A DNA stretch of 64,000 nucleotides from Cellulomonas sp. RIT-PI-Y (GTDB lineage: Bacteria; Actinomycetota; Actinomycetes; Actinomycetales; Cellulomonadaceae), in NCBI RefSeq assembly GCF_025642745.1, contig NZ_JANZKP010000005.1, positions 1-64,000 of the forward strand. Direction: 5' to 3'. Shown one piece after another: positions 8,918 through 18,055 of this stretch (position 1 is its first letter; each line of letters starts with the position of its first letter). The position numbers and the translations under genes were made by a program. Under the pieces are notes generated by a model. That model had not been told where the DNA came from and searched no databases. It saw nothing but the letters and a program-made list of their open reading frames with translations.

Positions 8918-10887
8918 GGCACGTCCCGGGTGGCCGGAGTGAAGGCGGGGTCCTGCATCGGGTGCTCGTACTGCGGGTCCATCAGGCCGAGGGCGACGGC
9001 GTCCCGCCGGTCGGTCCACACCGAGACCTGCCCACCGGTCATCACCTGCTCGATGTTCTGCCACGCGTCGGTCTGGGTGTCGAACACCTTGCTGTGTGAG
9101 TCGAAGCCCTGGAGGATCGGGCTGGTCGGGTCGGTGCGATCGGTACGGCCGGTCTCCAGGCGGGTGATCCCGGCGAGCCGGTCGGGGTCGGCGCCGTGGC
9201 CGAGGATGCCGCCGTTCTTGCCCTGGGTCAGCTCGATGAAGTCGCCGGGGGCGGTCATGGAGTAGCGGGGGGTGTCGGGGGCGGCGTAGTCCTGGATCGA
9301 GGTCACCCCGGGTCCGGCGCCGGCGGACTCGATGTGCACGATCCGGTCCACGACCATGCCCTTGGCTTCGGCGGCGCCGACCACCGAGCCGCCGTAGGAG
9401 TGCCCGGCCACGGTGATCGTGGCGCCGGTGACCGCCCGTACCCCGTTGGCGAAGGACGCCAGCTTCGGGGCGATGCACGTCGCGTAGATCGACAGGGGTG
9501 CTTGGTAGAGCTCGGGCGGCATCGGACCGCCGAGGTAGGTGATCACGGCCAGGCTCTTGCCGTTGTCCGTGACCAAATCCCAAGCACGGGCCCGTTGCTT
9601 GTCCATGTTCCCGAACTCGGTCCCGGTCCCGCCCAGCAACACCGCGACGTTGGGGGCACCGGCATGGCCCACCAGCTCCCCGAACTGCCCAAGTGCCGGG
9701 TCGAACAGCACGAGCTGGTGCCCGGTGACGATGACGGGTCGACCGTCGGCATCGATGGTGTCGACCTTCTCGGTCAGCAGCCCGTCGTACCAGGCCCGGC
9801 TCACCTGCACCGCGCTCAGCTCGGTCAGCAGCTCGGCCCGCTCGCGCAACGCGGACGTCTGGTGGTTCCCCTCGCCGGCCTCGATCAGCTCCAGCAGCGC
9901 GGCGATCCGGTCGTCCGCCTCCGTCCGTGCGGCGATGACCGCGATCCGGTTGGCGTCGATCCGGGTCTGCAACGGCATCCCGTCCAGGTTGCCGACCAGG
10001 CCGGGGTGGAGCCGGGACAGCATCGCCAGCTCGGCGGCGTCCAGTCCCGCCGTGGCCGCGACGATCGCCGCGATCCGCTGGTCGGTGTCCCGGATCCGCA
10101 TCGCGGCCACCAGCTGCGGGTACCGGGCGGCGAGCGCACCGGTGGTGTCGGTCCGCATCAGCCGGATCGCGAGTCGGGGGCACGCGGCGAGCAACGCCTC
10201 GAACTGCTCGGCGGTCAGTTGTTCGGCCAGCCACCGTGCCGCGGCGTCCCCTGGTGCGCCGTCGGGCAGCGTCTGGACCCACTCCGCCATCGCGGGGGTG
10301 GAGCGCGCGAGCAGGTCGACCGGTGCGTCACTGGTGAGTCGCCCCGCCCCGGACCACAACGGCGAGACATCCGCCTGGAGGGCGGCGATCATCGCGTCGT
10401 CCAGGCTCTGTCGCTCCCAGCCGAGGCGGTCCAGGACGGCACGGTGGTCCAGGACCTCCTGCTCCCAGCGCTGGACCGCGAGCAGCGCCAGGCGCCGGTC
10501 GTCCTGGTCCGGATCGTCCTGGCGCTGGATCGCATGCCAGGCGTCCTCGGCGCGCTGGAGCGCACGCTGGGCGTCCGCGAGGTCCTCGTGGGCGTTCTGC
10601 GCCCGGGTGCGGATGCTGTACAGGGTGTGCAGGTAGGTGTTGATCGCCTCCGCCCCGCGCCGTTCCTGCGATTCCAGGGCCGTGATCCGGGCCCGCCGGG
10701 CGGCCACCGAGGCCCGCCAGGCGTCGGCGCTCTGCCCGGTCCAGGTCGCCTCGGTGCGATGGGCGACCGCGCCGATCTGCTGGCCGATCTCGGTCAGGGT
10801 GTCGAGGTGGTGGGCGAGTCCGAGGACCAGATCCTCCAGCGCGTCCGGGTCTCCGGCACCGGGGTCGTCCGGGGTCCAGGCGCTCAT
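8914..10887 (-). CDS. WXG-like / alpha-beta hydrolase (DUF1023-type) protein, candidate secreted lipase effector
   Basis: A 657-aa protein in two parts. Residues 1-170 are helical with W49-T-G51 between helices, resembling the WXG100/LXG targeting region of type VII secretion substrates. The C-terminal half is an alpha/beta hydrolase of the DUF1023 type: the nucleophile elbow G-H-S-Y-G-G has Ser497, preceded by a predicted strand (ATITVAG). A helical middle region (about 170-390) links them. ATG at 10887 overlaps the stop of the small partner gene by ATGA. Candidate role: lipase/esterase exported with the partner protein; downstream lipoproteins could be immunity factors. No secretion machinery is in the window. 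The domain call is good, the effector role is inference. Confidence 0.82.
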   Translation of the reverse strand: MSAWTPDDPGAGDPDALEDLVLGLAHHLDTLTEIGQQIGAVAHRTEATWTGQSADAWRASVAARRARITALESQERRGAEAINTYLHTLYSIRTRAQNAHEDLADAQRALQRAEDAWHAIQRQDDPDQDDRRLALLAVQRWEQEVLDHRAVLDRLGWERQSLDDAMIAALQADVSPLWSGAGRLTSDAPVDLLARSTPAMAEWVQTLPDGAPGDAAARWLAEQLTAEQFEALLAACPRLAIRLMRTDTTGALAARYPQLVAAMRIRDTDQRIAAIVAATAGLDAAELAMLSRLHPGLVGNLDGMPLQTRIDANRIAVIAARTEADDRIAALLELIEAGEGNHQTSALRERAELLTELSAVQVSRAWYDGLLTEKVDTIDADGRPVIVTGHQLVLFDPALGQFGELVGHAGAPNVAVLLGGTGTEFGNMDKQRARAWDLVTDNGKSLAVITYLGGPMPPELYQAPLSIYATCIAPKLASFANGVRAVTGATITVAGHSYGGSVVGAAEAKGMVVDRIVHIESAGAGPGVTSIQDYAAPDTPRYSMTAPGDFIELTQGKNGGILGHGADPDRLAGITRLETGRTDRTDPTSPILQGFDSHSKVFDTQTDAWQNIEQVMTGGQVSVWTDRRDAVALGLMDPQYEHPMQDPAFTPATRDVP

Positions 10888-11174
10888 CGCGCGGCCTCGA
10901 CCCCGGTGGTGGACCGGGTGGCGGCCGCGATCCGGCGGTCGGCGTCCTCGATCAGTTCGCCGCTGCGCCGGATCTCGTCCCCGGCGGTCCAGAGCGCGGC
11001 GGACAGGGACCGGCCGGCCTGCGCCTGCCACGACAGCCAGGACTCCAGCGCCGTCTGGACCCGCGGCGACCCGCAGTCGGCCGCGGACAGGTCCAGACCG
11101 ACCCGCGCGGACCAGTGGTGCAGCTCGGCCTGCGCGGATCGAGCCTCGGCGTCGTCGAGTCGGAGATCGCTCAT
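10884..11174 (-). CDS. Small helical WXG100-like partner protein
   Basis: A 96-aa, mostly alpha-helical, signal-peptide-free protein with two long helices (about 6-30 and 38-86) and an intervening D-C-G-S-P-R turn. Size and pattern match WXG100/ESAT-6-like or LXG-accessory (Lap-type) proteins that pair with larger type VII substrates. It is first in the operon and overlaps the 657-aa hydrolase gene by ATGA, implying stoichiometric partner production. ATG at 11174 is preferred; an in-frame GTG at 11183 would add MVA. A canonical W-x-G is not present, so it may be a divergent partner rather than a true EsxA homolog. Confidence 0.72.
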   Translation of the reverse strand: MSDLRLDDAEARSAQAELHHWSARVGLDLSAADCGSPRVQTALESWLSWQAQAGRSLSAALWTAGDEIRRSGELIEDADRRIAAATRSTTGVEAAR

Positions 11175-11221
11175 GGCGACCACCGTCGTGGCGATCAGGC
11201 CCGGACGGGGCCGGACCGATC

Positions 11222-11255
11222 AGATCTGAGTGGTGCCCGCCCGGAATTGAGTGGC
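11222..11255. repeat. Pair of CCACTCA motifs upstream of the WXG/lipase operon
   Basis: Read on the minus strand, the region holds CCACTCAATTC and, 21 bp further, CCACTCAGATC, ending 48 bp before the ATG at 11174. The same motif occurs twice in the same relation to the surface operon at 12661-12704. These may be binding sites of a shared regulator. Only the sequence recurrence is observed; no factor is known. Confidence 0.45.
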
Positions 11256-11265
11256 ACCGCTCAGG

Positions 11266-12561
11266 TCAGGCCGCGGCCCCCACCGGGTTCGGCTCCGTCG
11301 CCCGGGTCCGGTAGAGCACCCCGACCGCCAGGTACGCCACCGCCAGCACCGCGAACACCGGCCGCGACCACCCGGTGTCCGGCAGGGTGAACGCCCCGAG
11401 CGCCGCCGCCCCGACGAAGGCCGCGTTGTAGAGCACGTCGTAGAGCGAGAACGCCCGGCCGCGGAACTCGTCGGCGGTGTCCCGCTGCACGATGGTGTCG
11501 ACGGCGATCTTCGCGCCCTGGGCGGCCAGGCCCAGCAGCAGCGACCCGGCGATCACCGCGGGCCAGGCCACCGTGAACGCGAGCAGCGCCTGGGTCACCG
11601 CGGCGAGCACCATGCAGGCGGCGATCCACGAGTGCGGGCCGATCAGCGGGGACACGATCGGGGTGACCACGATGGCCAGGGCGAAGCCGATGCCGGTGGC
11701 CGAGCCGATCACGCCGAAGGTGAGCAGTCCCTGCCGGGTGTCGGCCGGGTCGGACAGCAGGTTGCGCGCGATCAGGATGCTGGCGATGAAGACCACGCCG
11801 TAGAGGAAGCGGTGCACGGCCATCACGCCCAGTGCACGGCCGGGGGTGCCGCGGCGGACCAGGTAACGGGCCCCGTCGGCGAAGCCGTGGGCGATGGTGC
11901 CGAGCCGGCGACCGATCTGCCGGGCGCCGGCGATCACGTCGGGGCCGAGGCGGTCGGGGCCGATCCGGCGGGCGAGCAGGGACGCGCAGACCATCACGAC
12001 CGCGGCCAGCAGCAGGATCACGAAGTCGCGGATCGAGGTCTGCGGCAGGATCAGGCTCAATCCCAGGCCGATGCCGGTGCCGAGCCCGTTGCACAGGGTG
12101 CCCAGGGTGGGGGTGATCGAGTTGGCGGTGAGCAGCAGCTCCCCGGCGACCACCCGCGGCTGGGACGCGGACATCGCGGCCAGCAGGAACCGGTTGACCG
12201 ACAGGGTGACCAGGGCGAGGACGTAGACCACCGGGTTGACCCCGACGGTCAGGATGACGGTGCCGATCACCACCGCCAGCACCGCGCGGACCAGGTTGCC
12301 GATCAGCAGGACCTGACGCCGACGCCAGCGGTCCAGGAGCACGCCGGCCCACGGCCCGACCAGGGTGAACGGCAGCAGCAGCACCGCGAAGGCGGCGGCG
12401 ACCCCGGTGGCGGTCGTGGCGTTCTCCGGGGAGAAGAAGAACAGCGTGGCCAGTCCGGCCTGGAACAGCCCGTCGGAGCACTGGCTGGTGAGGCGGACGA
12501 CCAGCAGCTTCCGGAAGTCCACCAGGGGCCAGAGCTGCTTCAGATCGGAGACCACCTGCAC
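11266..12561 (-). CDS. MFS transporter
   Basis: A 431-aa major facilitator superfamily protein with about 12 hydrophobic helices; it resembles the MFS drug-exporter-like group with a cytoplasmic R-W-R-R-R-Q-V loop after helix 2 (LLDRWRRRQVLLIGN). Substrate unknown. GTG at 12561 was chosen because a -10-like TACCCT ends 7 nt upstream with no ribosome-binding site, consistent with a leaderless mRNA; a longer frame to 12696 has no ribosome site and would add a non-conserved, polar N-terminus. It lies between the type VII-like cassette and the divergent surface operon and is probably a single-gene unit. Confidence 0.82.
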   Translation of the reverse strand: MQVVSDLKQLWPLVDFRKLLVVRLTSQCSDGLFQAGLATLFFFSPENATTATGVAAAFAVLLLPFTLVGPWAGVLLDRWRRRQVLLIGNLVRAVLAVVIGTVILTVGVNPVVYVLALVTLSVNRFLLAAMSASQPRVVAGELLLTANSITPTLGTLCNGLGTGIGLGLSLILPQTSIRDFVILLLAAVVMVCASLLARRIGPDRLGPDVIAGARQIGRRLGTIAHGFADGARYLVRRGTPGRALGVMAVHRFLYGVVFIASILIARNLLSDPADTRQGLLTFGVIGSATGIGFALAIVVTPIVSPLIGPHSWIAACMVLAAVTQALLAFTVAWPAVIAGSLLLGLAAQGAKIAVDTIVQRDTADEFRGRAFSLYDVLYNAAFVGAAALGAFTLPDTGWSRPVFAVLAVAYLAVGVLYRTRATEPNPVGAAA

Positions 12562-12660
12562 GGCGGTCAGGGTAACGGGTCCCGGTGGTGGGGCAGCGGT
12601 CCGATCTCGGGTCGCACTTACCCGGTCCGGGCGACGGCACCCACAGGACCGGACGTCCGC

Positions 12661-12704
12661 CCACTCAGATTGCCCGGATCTCCACCTGGACACCACTCAG
12701 ATCG
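12661..12704. repeat. Direct repeat CCACTCAGATYG in the surface-operon promoter region
   Basis: Two 12-bp direct copies, CCACTCAGATTG (12661-12672) and CCACTCAGATCG (12693-12704), 32 bp apart, in the 230-bp divergent region between the MFS gene and the surface operon. The last copy ends 87 bp before the ATG at 12792. A related pair faces the lipase operon at 11222-11255. Possible operator or alternative-sigma promoter element; inference only. Confidence 0.5.
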
Positions 12705-12791
12705 TCCTCGGAAAACGCTCAGGCCTCACGGACGAATGCGGTTTCACAGCAACGCTTCGAGTGCTCGATCACTCGCCCCCTGGAGGACCCC

Positions 12792-15722
12792 ATGACGACA
12801 TCCGCCGCACCCCGGCACCGCCGTGCGGGATCGTCGTCGCGCGCCTGGGCCCGGTCGGCGGTCGCGGCCCTGATCGCCTCGGCCCTGGTCGCCACCGGCA
12901 TCACCGCCGCACAGAGCGCGCCGCCCGCGATGGAGTTCCTGGTCAACTCACTGGGCACCACCGGGGACGCGTCCCCGGGCGACGGGGCGTGCGCCGACGC
13001 GAGCGGGCAGTGCACGCTGCGGGCGGCCATCCAGGAGTCGAACACCCTGAACCGGGCCGCCGGGGAGATCCGGATCGGCGTGGACCCGGCGTTCGCCGGC
13101 GGACGGATCGACCTGACCGGTGCCACCTCCACCTGGATGCGGACCACCAGCGTGGCCACCGGTGGGTCGATCGGCGGTGACGGCGGGGCGGTGTTCGAGG
13201 TGACGGCCCCGGTCGTCATCGACCTGGAACATCGGATCACTGCCGCGCCGGTCACCACCCTGGACGGACCCGGCGCCGCGGCGTTCTACCTCAACGGCCC
13301 GGACATCGAGCTGATCGGGGTGGACCACACCTACACCGGTGAGACCAGCTTCTACGTCGGACCGAACGCCTCCCGCGTGACCATCCGCGACGGTGAGGTG
13401 CAGACCGCGAACTACTACCCCGAGCGGTTCGTGGTGGTCCGGGGCGGTGCGAGCGACATCACGATCAGCAACTACGACATCACCGGGTACGCGTCCTCGG
13501 AGTCCGAGTGGGGCTGGGGGTTCGTGGACGGTGCGACCACCGCCGCGACGGCGGTGAACCGGCTGACCATCGACAACGTCCGCTATCACGCCAACCTCTC
13601 CGGGTCCTGCAACGGCTCGGACGCCACCGGCTGCTCCTCGACCCCGGTCCAGCTGCGGAACCAGCAGGTCAACGGCCTGACCTTCACGAACAACACGGTG
13701 ACCAACTTCAACCGGGCCGCGGACAACAACAACCGGCTGCTGGACCTGCGCTCGGCGACGGTCGACGGCCTGGTCTGGTCCGGCAACACGATCGTCAACC
13801 CGCGGATCTACTCCGGTGAGGCCCTGATCGACTTCGGGGTGGCCGGGGTGGGGGCGACCGTCGGCAGCTTCTCGATCACCGACAACGTGTTCACCGACGT
13901 CACGGCTGCCAGCGAGGAGATGAACGGCCTGATCCGCCTCCCCGCGAACACGTCCATCACCGGTTCCGGCCTGATCGCGGGCAACACGTTCCTGGCCGGG
14001 GACGCGCAGATGCAGGCGATCTACTGGGACGGCCCGTTCTCGGACGCGGTGAACGTCTCCGCCTCCGGTGTGGTGATCGAGCAGAACCACTTCGACGGGT
14101 GGGGGGACAACTCCTCCCGGTCGACGATCCGGCTCTACCAGACCGGTGCGGTGACCGTCCGGCAGAACACCTTCGGCACAGCGACCGGGACCCAGGCCAA
14201 CACCGTGACCGAGGAGGGCACCGCCTCCGGCTCGTACGCGACCACCATGCTCAGCAACTGGTCGTACGGCGCGAACGGGAAGCTGAACACCTGGTACCCG
14301 ACCGCCCGGACCAGTGCGAACGTGCAGTCGGCGAACCTGACCGCCCAGCGCTGCACGATCGACCTGGAGGTCGCGCCGCCCAGCGATGCGACCAACAGCG
14401 CGGACATCACCGCGGCCCGCTACCCGGCCGTCCCCGCGACCCTGGACCTCTACTGGACGGCGGCCCGCACCGCGGAGGTGTACCTGGAGTCGGTCACCGT
14501 CTCCGCGAACGAGCGCACCACGCTGACCGTGGACCTGCCGCTGCCGGGCGACTCCCGTCTCGCGCACCTGCCGGACGGTGCCACCCAGCCGGTCGACCCC
14601 ACGACCGGCGTGGTCTCGGGCGGCCTGCGGGTACAGACCCAGGACCCGAACGCGGGCGCGACCACCGCGTCCTCGCAGTTCTCCCGGGTCGCGCTGATCG
14701 ACGGCACCTGCCAGCCCCTGCTGACCATCGACCAGGCCGACGACCAGAACGACCCCACCCTGGCCCGGGACCTGCACTACACCCTGCGCTCCACCATGCC
14801 GCTGGACCCCACCAGCCTCACCGTCGACGACGTCACCCTCACCGCCACGGCGACCGCCGACACCATCGATCCGGCCCGGCTGAACCCTCGCGTGGTCTCG
14901 GTGACCCCGGTCGAGGGCAGCGACGCCACGGTCTTCACCGTGATCGTCCGGGTGGACGACTCCGCCACGGTCACGGTGGCGCTGGGCGCCGACACCGTGC
15001 GGTCCGCACTCGGCCTGAGCAACTCCCAGCCCGCGACCAGCACCGACGACGCGATCACCTTCACCAACCCGCTGGTGGTGAGCCCGGCGAGGTTCACGCT
15101 CGTCACCGGCGAGCCGCACGGCAAGGACTACACGATCGGCATCCGCGCGGGCGCGCCGTCCCCGAGCGCGGAACTGGTCTTCACCAGCACCGTGGACCGG
15201 TCGGACGTGACCCTGTCCACCAGCGCACCGGTGATCGCCGTCGACGGGGAACGCACCGACCCGATCACCGTCACCGCGGCCGCGGGCGAGGTGCCGGCGA
15301 ACACCCCGGTGCTCATCTCGCACACCGTGACGTCCGCCGACCCGGACTTCGACGGTCTGGTGGTCCCCTCGGTCACGCCGTACCTGTTCTCCACCGATCC
15401 CACGATCGAGATCACCAAGCGTGCCTACACCGAGGTGACCGACAGCTCCACACCCGAGCGGATCGAGGCGACCGGCACCCCCGCGTTGACCGGCGCCCGG
15501 CTGATGGACGGCCAGGCGGTCTGCTGGGTCTACACGGTCACCAACATCTCCGCCGACGACTGGGCCACCGTGCTGACCGACGTCGTGGTCACCGACTCGG
15601 ACACCCGGCTCGGCACCGGCGGGGTGATCGGCACCGTCGCCAGCCTGGGGATCGGCGAGCAGCGCACGCTGTCCGCCTGCGCGGTGCTGATCCCGGCCGA
15701 CACCACGGCGAGCACGCCGTGA
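12792..15722 (+). CDS. Large exported right-handed beta-helix surface protein
   Basis: A 976-aa exported protein. An N-terminal signal peptide (basic SRAWARS, hydrophobic segment, A-Q-S-A cleavage region near 38) is followed by a C-T-L-R-A-A-I-Q-E motif (about 73) typical of CSLREA/pectate-lyase-like parallel beta-helix proteins. The region to about 520 has N/T-rich beta-helix coils (VTIRDGEVQ; LTIDNVRYH; LTFTNNTVTNF). The C-terminal part (about 620-976) contains several Ig-like/DUF11-type domains ending in EITKRAYTEVTD and an A-C-A-V-L-I-P strand. No LPxTG anchor is present. GGAGG lies 9 nt upstream of the ATG. It overlaps the next gene by GTGA and heads an operon with SipW-type substrates, so it is likely a fibre tip or adhesin. 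Confidence 0.83.
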   Translation: MTTSAAPRHRRAGSSSRAWARSAVAALIASALVATGITAAQSAPPAMEFLVNSLGTTGDASPGDGACADASGQCTLRAAIQESNTLNRAAGEIRIGVDPAFAGGRIDLTGATSTWMRTTSVATGGSIGGDGGAVFEVTAPVVIDLEHRITAAPVTTLDGPGAAAFYLNGPDIELIGVDHTYTGETSFYVGPNASRVTIRDGEVQTANYYPERFVVVRGGASDITISNYDITGYASSESEWGWGFVDGATTAATAVNRLTIDNVRYHANLSGSCNGSDATGCSSTPVQLRNQQVNGLTFTNNTVTNFNRAADNNNRLLDLRSATVDGLVWSGNTIVNPRIYSGEALIDFGVAGVGATVGSFSITDNVFTDVTAASEEMNGLIRLPANTSITGSGLIAGNTFLAGDAQMQAIYWDGPFSDAVNVSASGVVIEQNHFDGWGDNSSRSTIRLYQTGAVTVRQNTFGTATGTQANTVTEEGTASGSYATTMLSNWSYGANGKLNTWYPTARTSANVQSANLTAQRCTIDLEVAPPSDATNSADITAARYPAVPATLDLYWTAARTAEVYLESVTVSANERTTLTVDLPLPGDSRLAHLPDGATQPVDPTTGVVSGGLRVQTQDPNAGATTASSQFSRVALIDGTCQPLLTIDQADDQNDPTLARDLHYTLRSTMPLDPTSLTVDDVTLTATATADTIDPARLNPRVVSVTPVEGSDATVFTVIVRVDDSATVTVALGADTVRSALGLSNSQPATSTDDAITFTNPLVVSPARFTLVTGEPHGKDYTIGIRAGAPSPSAELVFTSTVDRSDVTLSTSAPVIAVDGERTDPITVTAAAGEVPANTPVLISHTVTSADPDFDGLVVPSVTPYLFSTDPTIEITKRAYTEVTDSSTPERIEATGTPALTGARLMDGQAVCWVYTVTNISADDWATVLTDVVVTDSDTRLGTGGVIGTVASLGIGEQRTLSACAVLIPADTTASTP

Positions 15723-16348
15723 CCGCCCGGCGCGTGCTCCCGGCCGCGGGGGTCGCAGGCCTGGTCGTGGCCCTGCTGCTGGGTGGGACGCTGGCGCTCT
15801 GGGTGACCGGGACCACGGCCGGCGGCGGACAGGTGACCGCGGGCGACCTGGACCTGACGAGCGGGACGACCACCTGGCGCCAGACCACCCCGGGCGTCAC
15901 CGAGACCAGGTCGGGGATCGTCGACGGCACCGTCCCGGCGGACTTCTTCACCATGCCGGGCGACGTGATCGAGGTGGTCCAGCCCGTCTCCGCGACGCTG
16001 CGGGGGGACAACATCGAGGCCGGGCTGACGGTGCGGTTCGCCGACCCGTCCACGGTCGCCCCGGACGTCGCGGCCGGCCGGATCGCGGTCGGCTTCGCGG
16101 TGCTGGACGCCACCGGGGCGCAGGTCGCACCGGCCACCGGCTCCGCCGCCCTGGGCGACACGGTCGCCGTACCGGGCCTGACGGGCGACGCCGCCGGGAT
16201 CACCACCGACTGGACGGTGGTGATCCGGGTGGACGTGCTCGGTGAGTACGTGTGGACCGACGGCGCACCGATCGCCGCGGTGGGACTGTGGTCGGCCGGC
16301 GACGTGCTGGTCGAGCTCCGGCAGGTGCGGACCGGGGGAGCGGGATGA
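15719..16348 (+). CDS. Exported protein with alternate (SipW-type) signal peptide, subunit 1
   Basis: A 209-aa protein. The N-terminus (TARRVLPAAGVAGLVVALLLGGTLALWVTG) followed by GGGQVTAGDLDLT matches the actinobacterial alternate-signal-peptide family (RER_14450 type), whose members are cleaved by a SipW-like peptidase and resemble TasA/camelysin subunits: the hydrophobic stretch is followed by a W and then an x-G-x-V-T-A-G-D-L-x-L beta strand. The GTG start overlaps the beta-helix gene stop (GTGA) and the stop overlaps the next gene (ATGA), so translation is coupled. Likely a minor fibre or linker subunit processed by the signal peptidase encoded downstream. Confidence 0.82.
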   Translation: MTARRVLPAAGVAGLVVALLLGGTLALWVTGTTAGGGQVTAGDLDLTSGTTTWRQTTPGVTETRSGIVDGTVPADFFTMPGDVIEVVQPVSATLRGDNIEAGLTVRFADPSTVAPDVAAGRIAVGFAVLDATGAQVAPATGSAALGDTVAVPGLTGDAAGITTDWTVVIRVDVLGEYVWTDGAPIAAVGLWSAGDVLVELRQVRTGGAG

Positions 16349-17262
16349 CCCGGGCGCGCGGTCTGCGGACGCTGATGGCGGGCGGGGCCCTGGTCCTGGC
16401 CGGGGGGCTGGTCGCCCAGGCCCTGTGGTCCGCCGGGCAGCAGAGTCTCGAACCGCGGATGCGCACCGGCGCGGTGAGCTTCGCCGCGCAGGTCGGCCAC
16501 GACGCGAGCACCCGGGTGGTGTCCACCGCGGGCGAGGCGGTCACCCTGACCCTGCCCGGCACGCAGGTCACCCAGGTGCTGGACCAGCTCGGACCCGATC
16601 CCGACCCGGTGTTCTGGCGGTTCCGGCTCACCGGCGCCGCGATGGGCATCACCGGTCTGGTCGCCGACGTGTCGGTGACCGCGCAGGTCGGCCCGGACGG
16701 CGACGAGCACGACCTGTCCGCCGGGGTCGCCCAGGAGGGCACCGTGCTCGCCGGGTCCGTGGTCAAGGTCTACCCCGCCGCGGCCGGCGGCGACTGCTCC
16801 GTCCTGCCCGCCACCCCTGAGGGGGAGGAGCACCGCAACGTGCTGGTCTACTCCGGCACGCAGCACCCGGTGCAGGAGGCCGGGGCCAACCCCGCCGGCG
16901 ACCTGGTCACCAGCGAGTGGTGCGTCGCGATCGACTGGGACGACGACCCGGACGGGCGCTACGCCAACGAGGTCCAGGTCGCCGGGACCGCCGTGGACGG
17001 GAGCGTCAACCACGACCTCGACGCGTGGGAGAGCGCGGTCGCCTTCCCGCGGACGCTCGACCCGATCGGCGACTACGTCAATGACGCCTGGGTCCGGGCG
17101 CTCGCGGCGGACGGCACCACGGCCCGGGACGACGACTCCTGGCGCGCGGTGCTCTACCCGGACCCCTCCGCCGAACCCGATGTCGTCCTCACGATCGACC
17201 CGGCGATCACGAACCTGAACCCGCAGGTGGCGACCGGCGACCGACCGGTCCTCGCCCCATGA
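16345..17262 (+). CDS. Exported protein with SipW-type N-terminus, subunit 2
   Basis: A 305-aa exported protein. Its N-terminus (TRARGLRTLMAGGALVLAGGLVAQALWSAG) and following R-T-G-A-V-S-F-A-A-Q strand resemble SipW-dependent substrates, though less closely than its two neighbours. The body is acidic and beta-rich with three cysteines (D-C-S-V-L-P; S-E-W-C-V-A-I-D-W) that could form a disulfide outside the cell. No known domain recognised. It overlaps the previous gene by ATGA, and a 59-bp gap with a small hairpin (17285-17300) separates it from the next subunit gene. Confidence 0.75.
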   Translation: MTRARGLRTLMAGGALVLAGGLVAQALWSAGQQSLEPRMRTGAVSFAAQVGHDASTRVVSTAGEAVTLTLPGTQVTQVLDQLGPDPDPVFWRFRLTGAAMGITGLVADVSVTAQVGPDGDEHDLSAGVAQEGTVLAGSVVKVYPAAAGGDCSVLPATPEGEEHRNVLVYSGTQHPVQEAGANPAGDLVTSEWCVAIDWDDDPDGRYANEVQVAGTAVDGSVNHDLDAWESAVAFPRTLDPIGDYVNDAWVRALAADGTTARDDDSWRAVLYPDPSAEPDVVLTIDPAITNLNPQVATGDRPVLAP

Positions 17263-17284
17263 GTCCAGCACCCCGAACCCCCCT

Positions 17285-17300
17285 GCCCCGAGTCCGGGGC
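17285..17300 (+). other. Small stem-loop upstream of the 242-aa subunit gene
   Basis: GCCCCG (17285-17290), loop AGTC, CGGGGC (17295-17300). It stands 21 nt before the ATG at 17322 and 23 nt after the previous stop. With the much stronger hairpin at 18056-18085 it brackets the gene of the TasA-like subunit. It may protect a processed mRNA 5' end; inferred. Confidence 0.4.
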
Positions 17301-17321
17301 CATCAGAGAGGAACACCCGAG

Positions 17322-18050
17322 ATGCACACCACCCCTGAGACCCCGGTCGTCGTCGTCACCGAGCAGAGGAGGCGCCGGACCGGCCTGCTGTGGGTCGCCG
17401 GCGGTGCCGCCCTGCTGCTCGGCGGCTCGACCTTCGCCCTGTGGTCGGCCAGTGACACGTTCGCCGGCGGCGCCGTCACGGCCGGTGACCTGAACATCGT
17501 CCAGGCCGCCGACACCAGCTTCTGGGACGTCTCCGCCGACCGGGCGGACGCCACCGCCACGGTGACCGGCACCGACGGGTCGCAGAAGGGCCACGCCGTC
17601 ACCAGCATCGCCGACTGGCGGATCGTCCCGGGGGACAAGGTCGCCGCCTCGTTCTCCGCGGACGTGACGCTCGAGGGCGACAACCTGGTCGGCAAGCTGA
17701 CCCTGGACGGCGCCGAGGCGAACAGCCTGGCCAACACCGGGATGACCTACACCTACGAGGTCTACCAGGCGGGCACGCTGGTGGTCGCGGAGACCGCGCT
17801 GCCGACGACGGCCGGTGCCTCGCTGCTGTACCTGTCCGCGCCCGGCACCGGCCAGGCGACCGGAGCCGAGGACGCCGACGGCACCACGGTGCTCGCGATG
17901 TCCGCCACCACGGAGGACCTGACGGTGGTGGTCTACGGCAGCTTCGACGAGGCGACCGCCGACCGGGACCAGGTCGCCGCCGTCGACACCCTGGCCGGAC
18001 TGACCGTGACCCTGGAGCAGGTGCGCGACACCGGCGTGCAGTTCTCCTGA
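17322..18050 (+). CDS. TasA-like exported subunit with alternate (SipW-type) signal peptide
   Basis: A 242-aa member of the actinobacterial alternate signal-mediated exported family. After a basic start (EQRRRRTG), the hydrophobic core LLWVAGGAALLLGGSTFALWSAS runs into FAGGAVTAGDLNIV, the family hallmark. The mature domain is a beta-rich, cysteine-free domain with A-D-W-R-I-V-P-G-D and L-E-G-D-N-L-V-G-K-L-T-L motifs shared with TasA-like proteins. ATG at 17322 has GAGAGGAAC upstream. It is likely the main fibre subunit because hairpins at 17285-17300 and 18056-18085 set it apart from the rest of the operon and the peptidase gene follows directly. Confidence 0.85.
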   Translation: MHTTPETPVVVVTEQRRRRTGLLWVAGGAALLLGGSTFALWSASDTFAGGAVTAGDLNIVQAADTSFWDVSADRADATATVTGTDGSQKGHAVTSIADWRIVPGDKVAASFSADVTLEGDNLVGKLTLDGAEANSLANTGMTYTYEVYQAGTLVVAETALPTTAGASLLYLSAPGTGQATGAEDADGTTVLAMSATTEDLTVVVYGSFDEATADRDQVAAVDTLAGLTVTLEQVRDTGVQFS

Positions 18051-18055
18051 TCACC

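Noticed and set aside
12948-15323. 791-codon minus-strand frame
   Set aside because: Shadow of the beta-helix gene; Arg/Gly/Val/His-rich, no recognisable fold.
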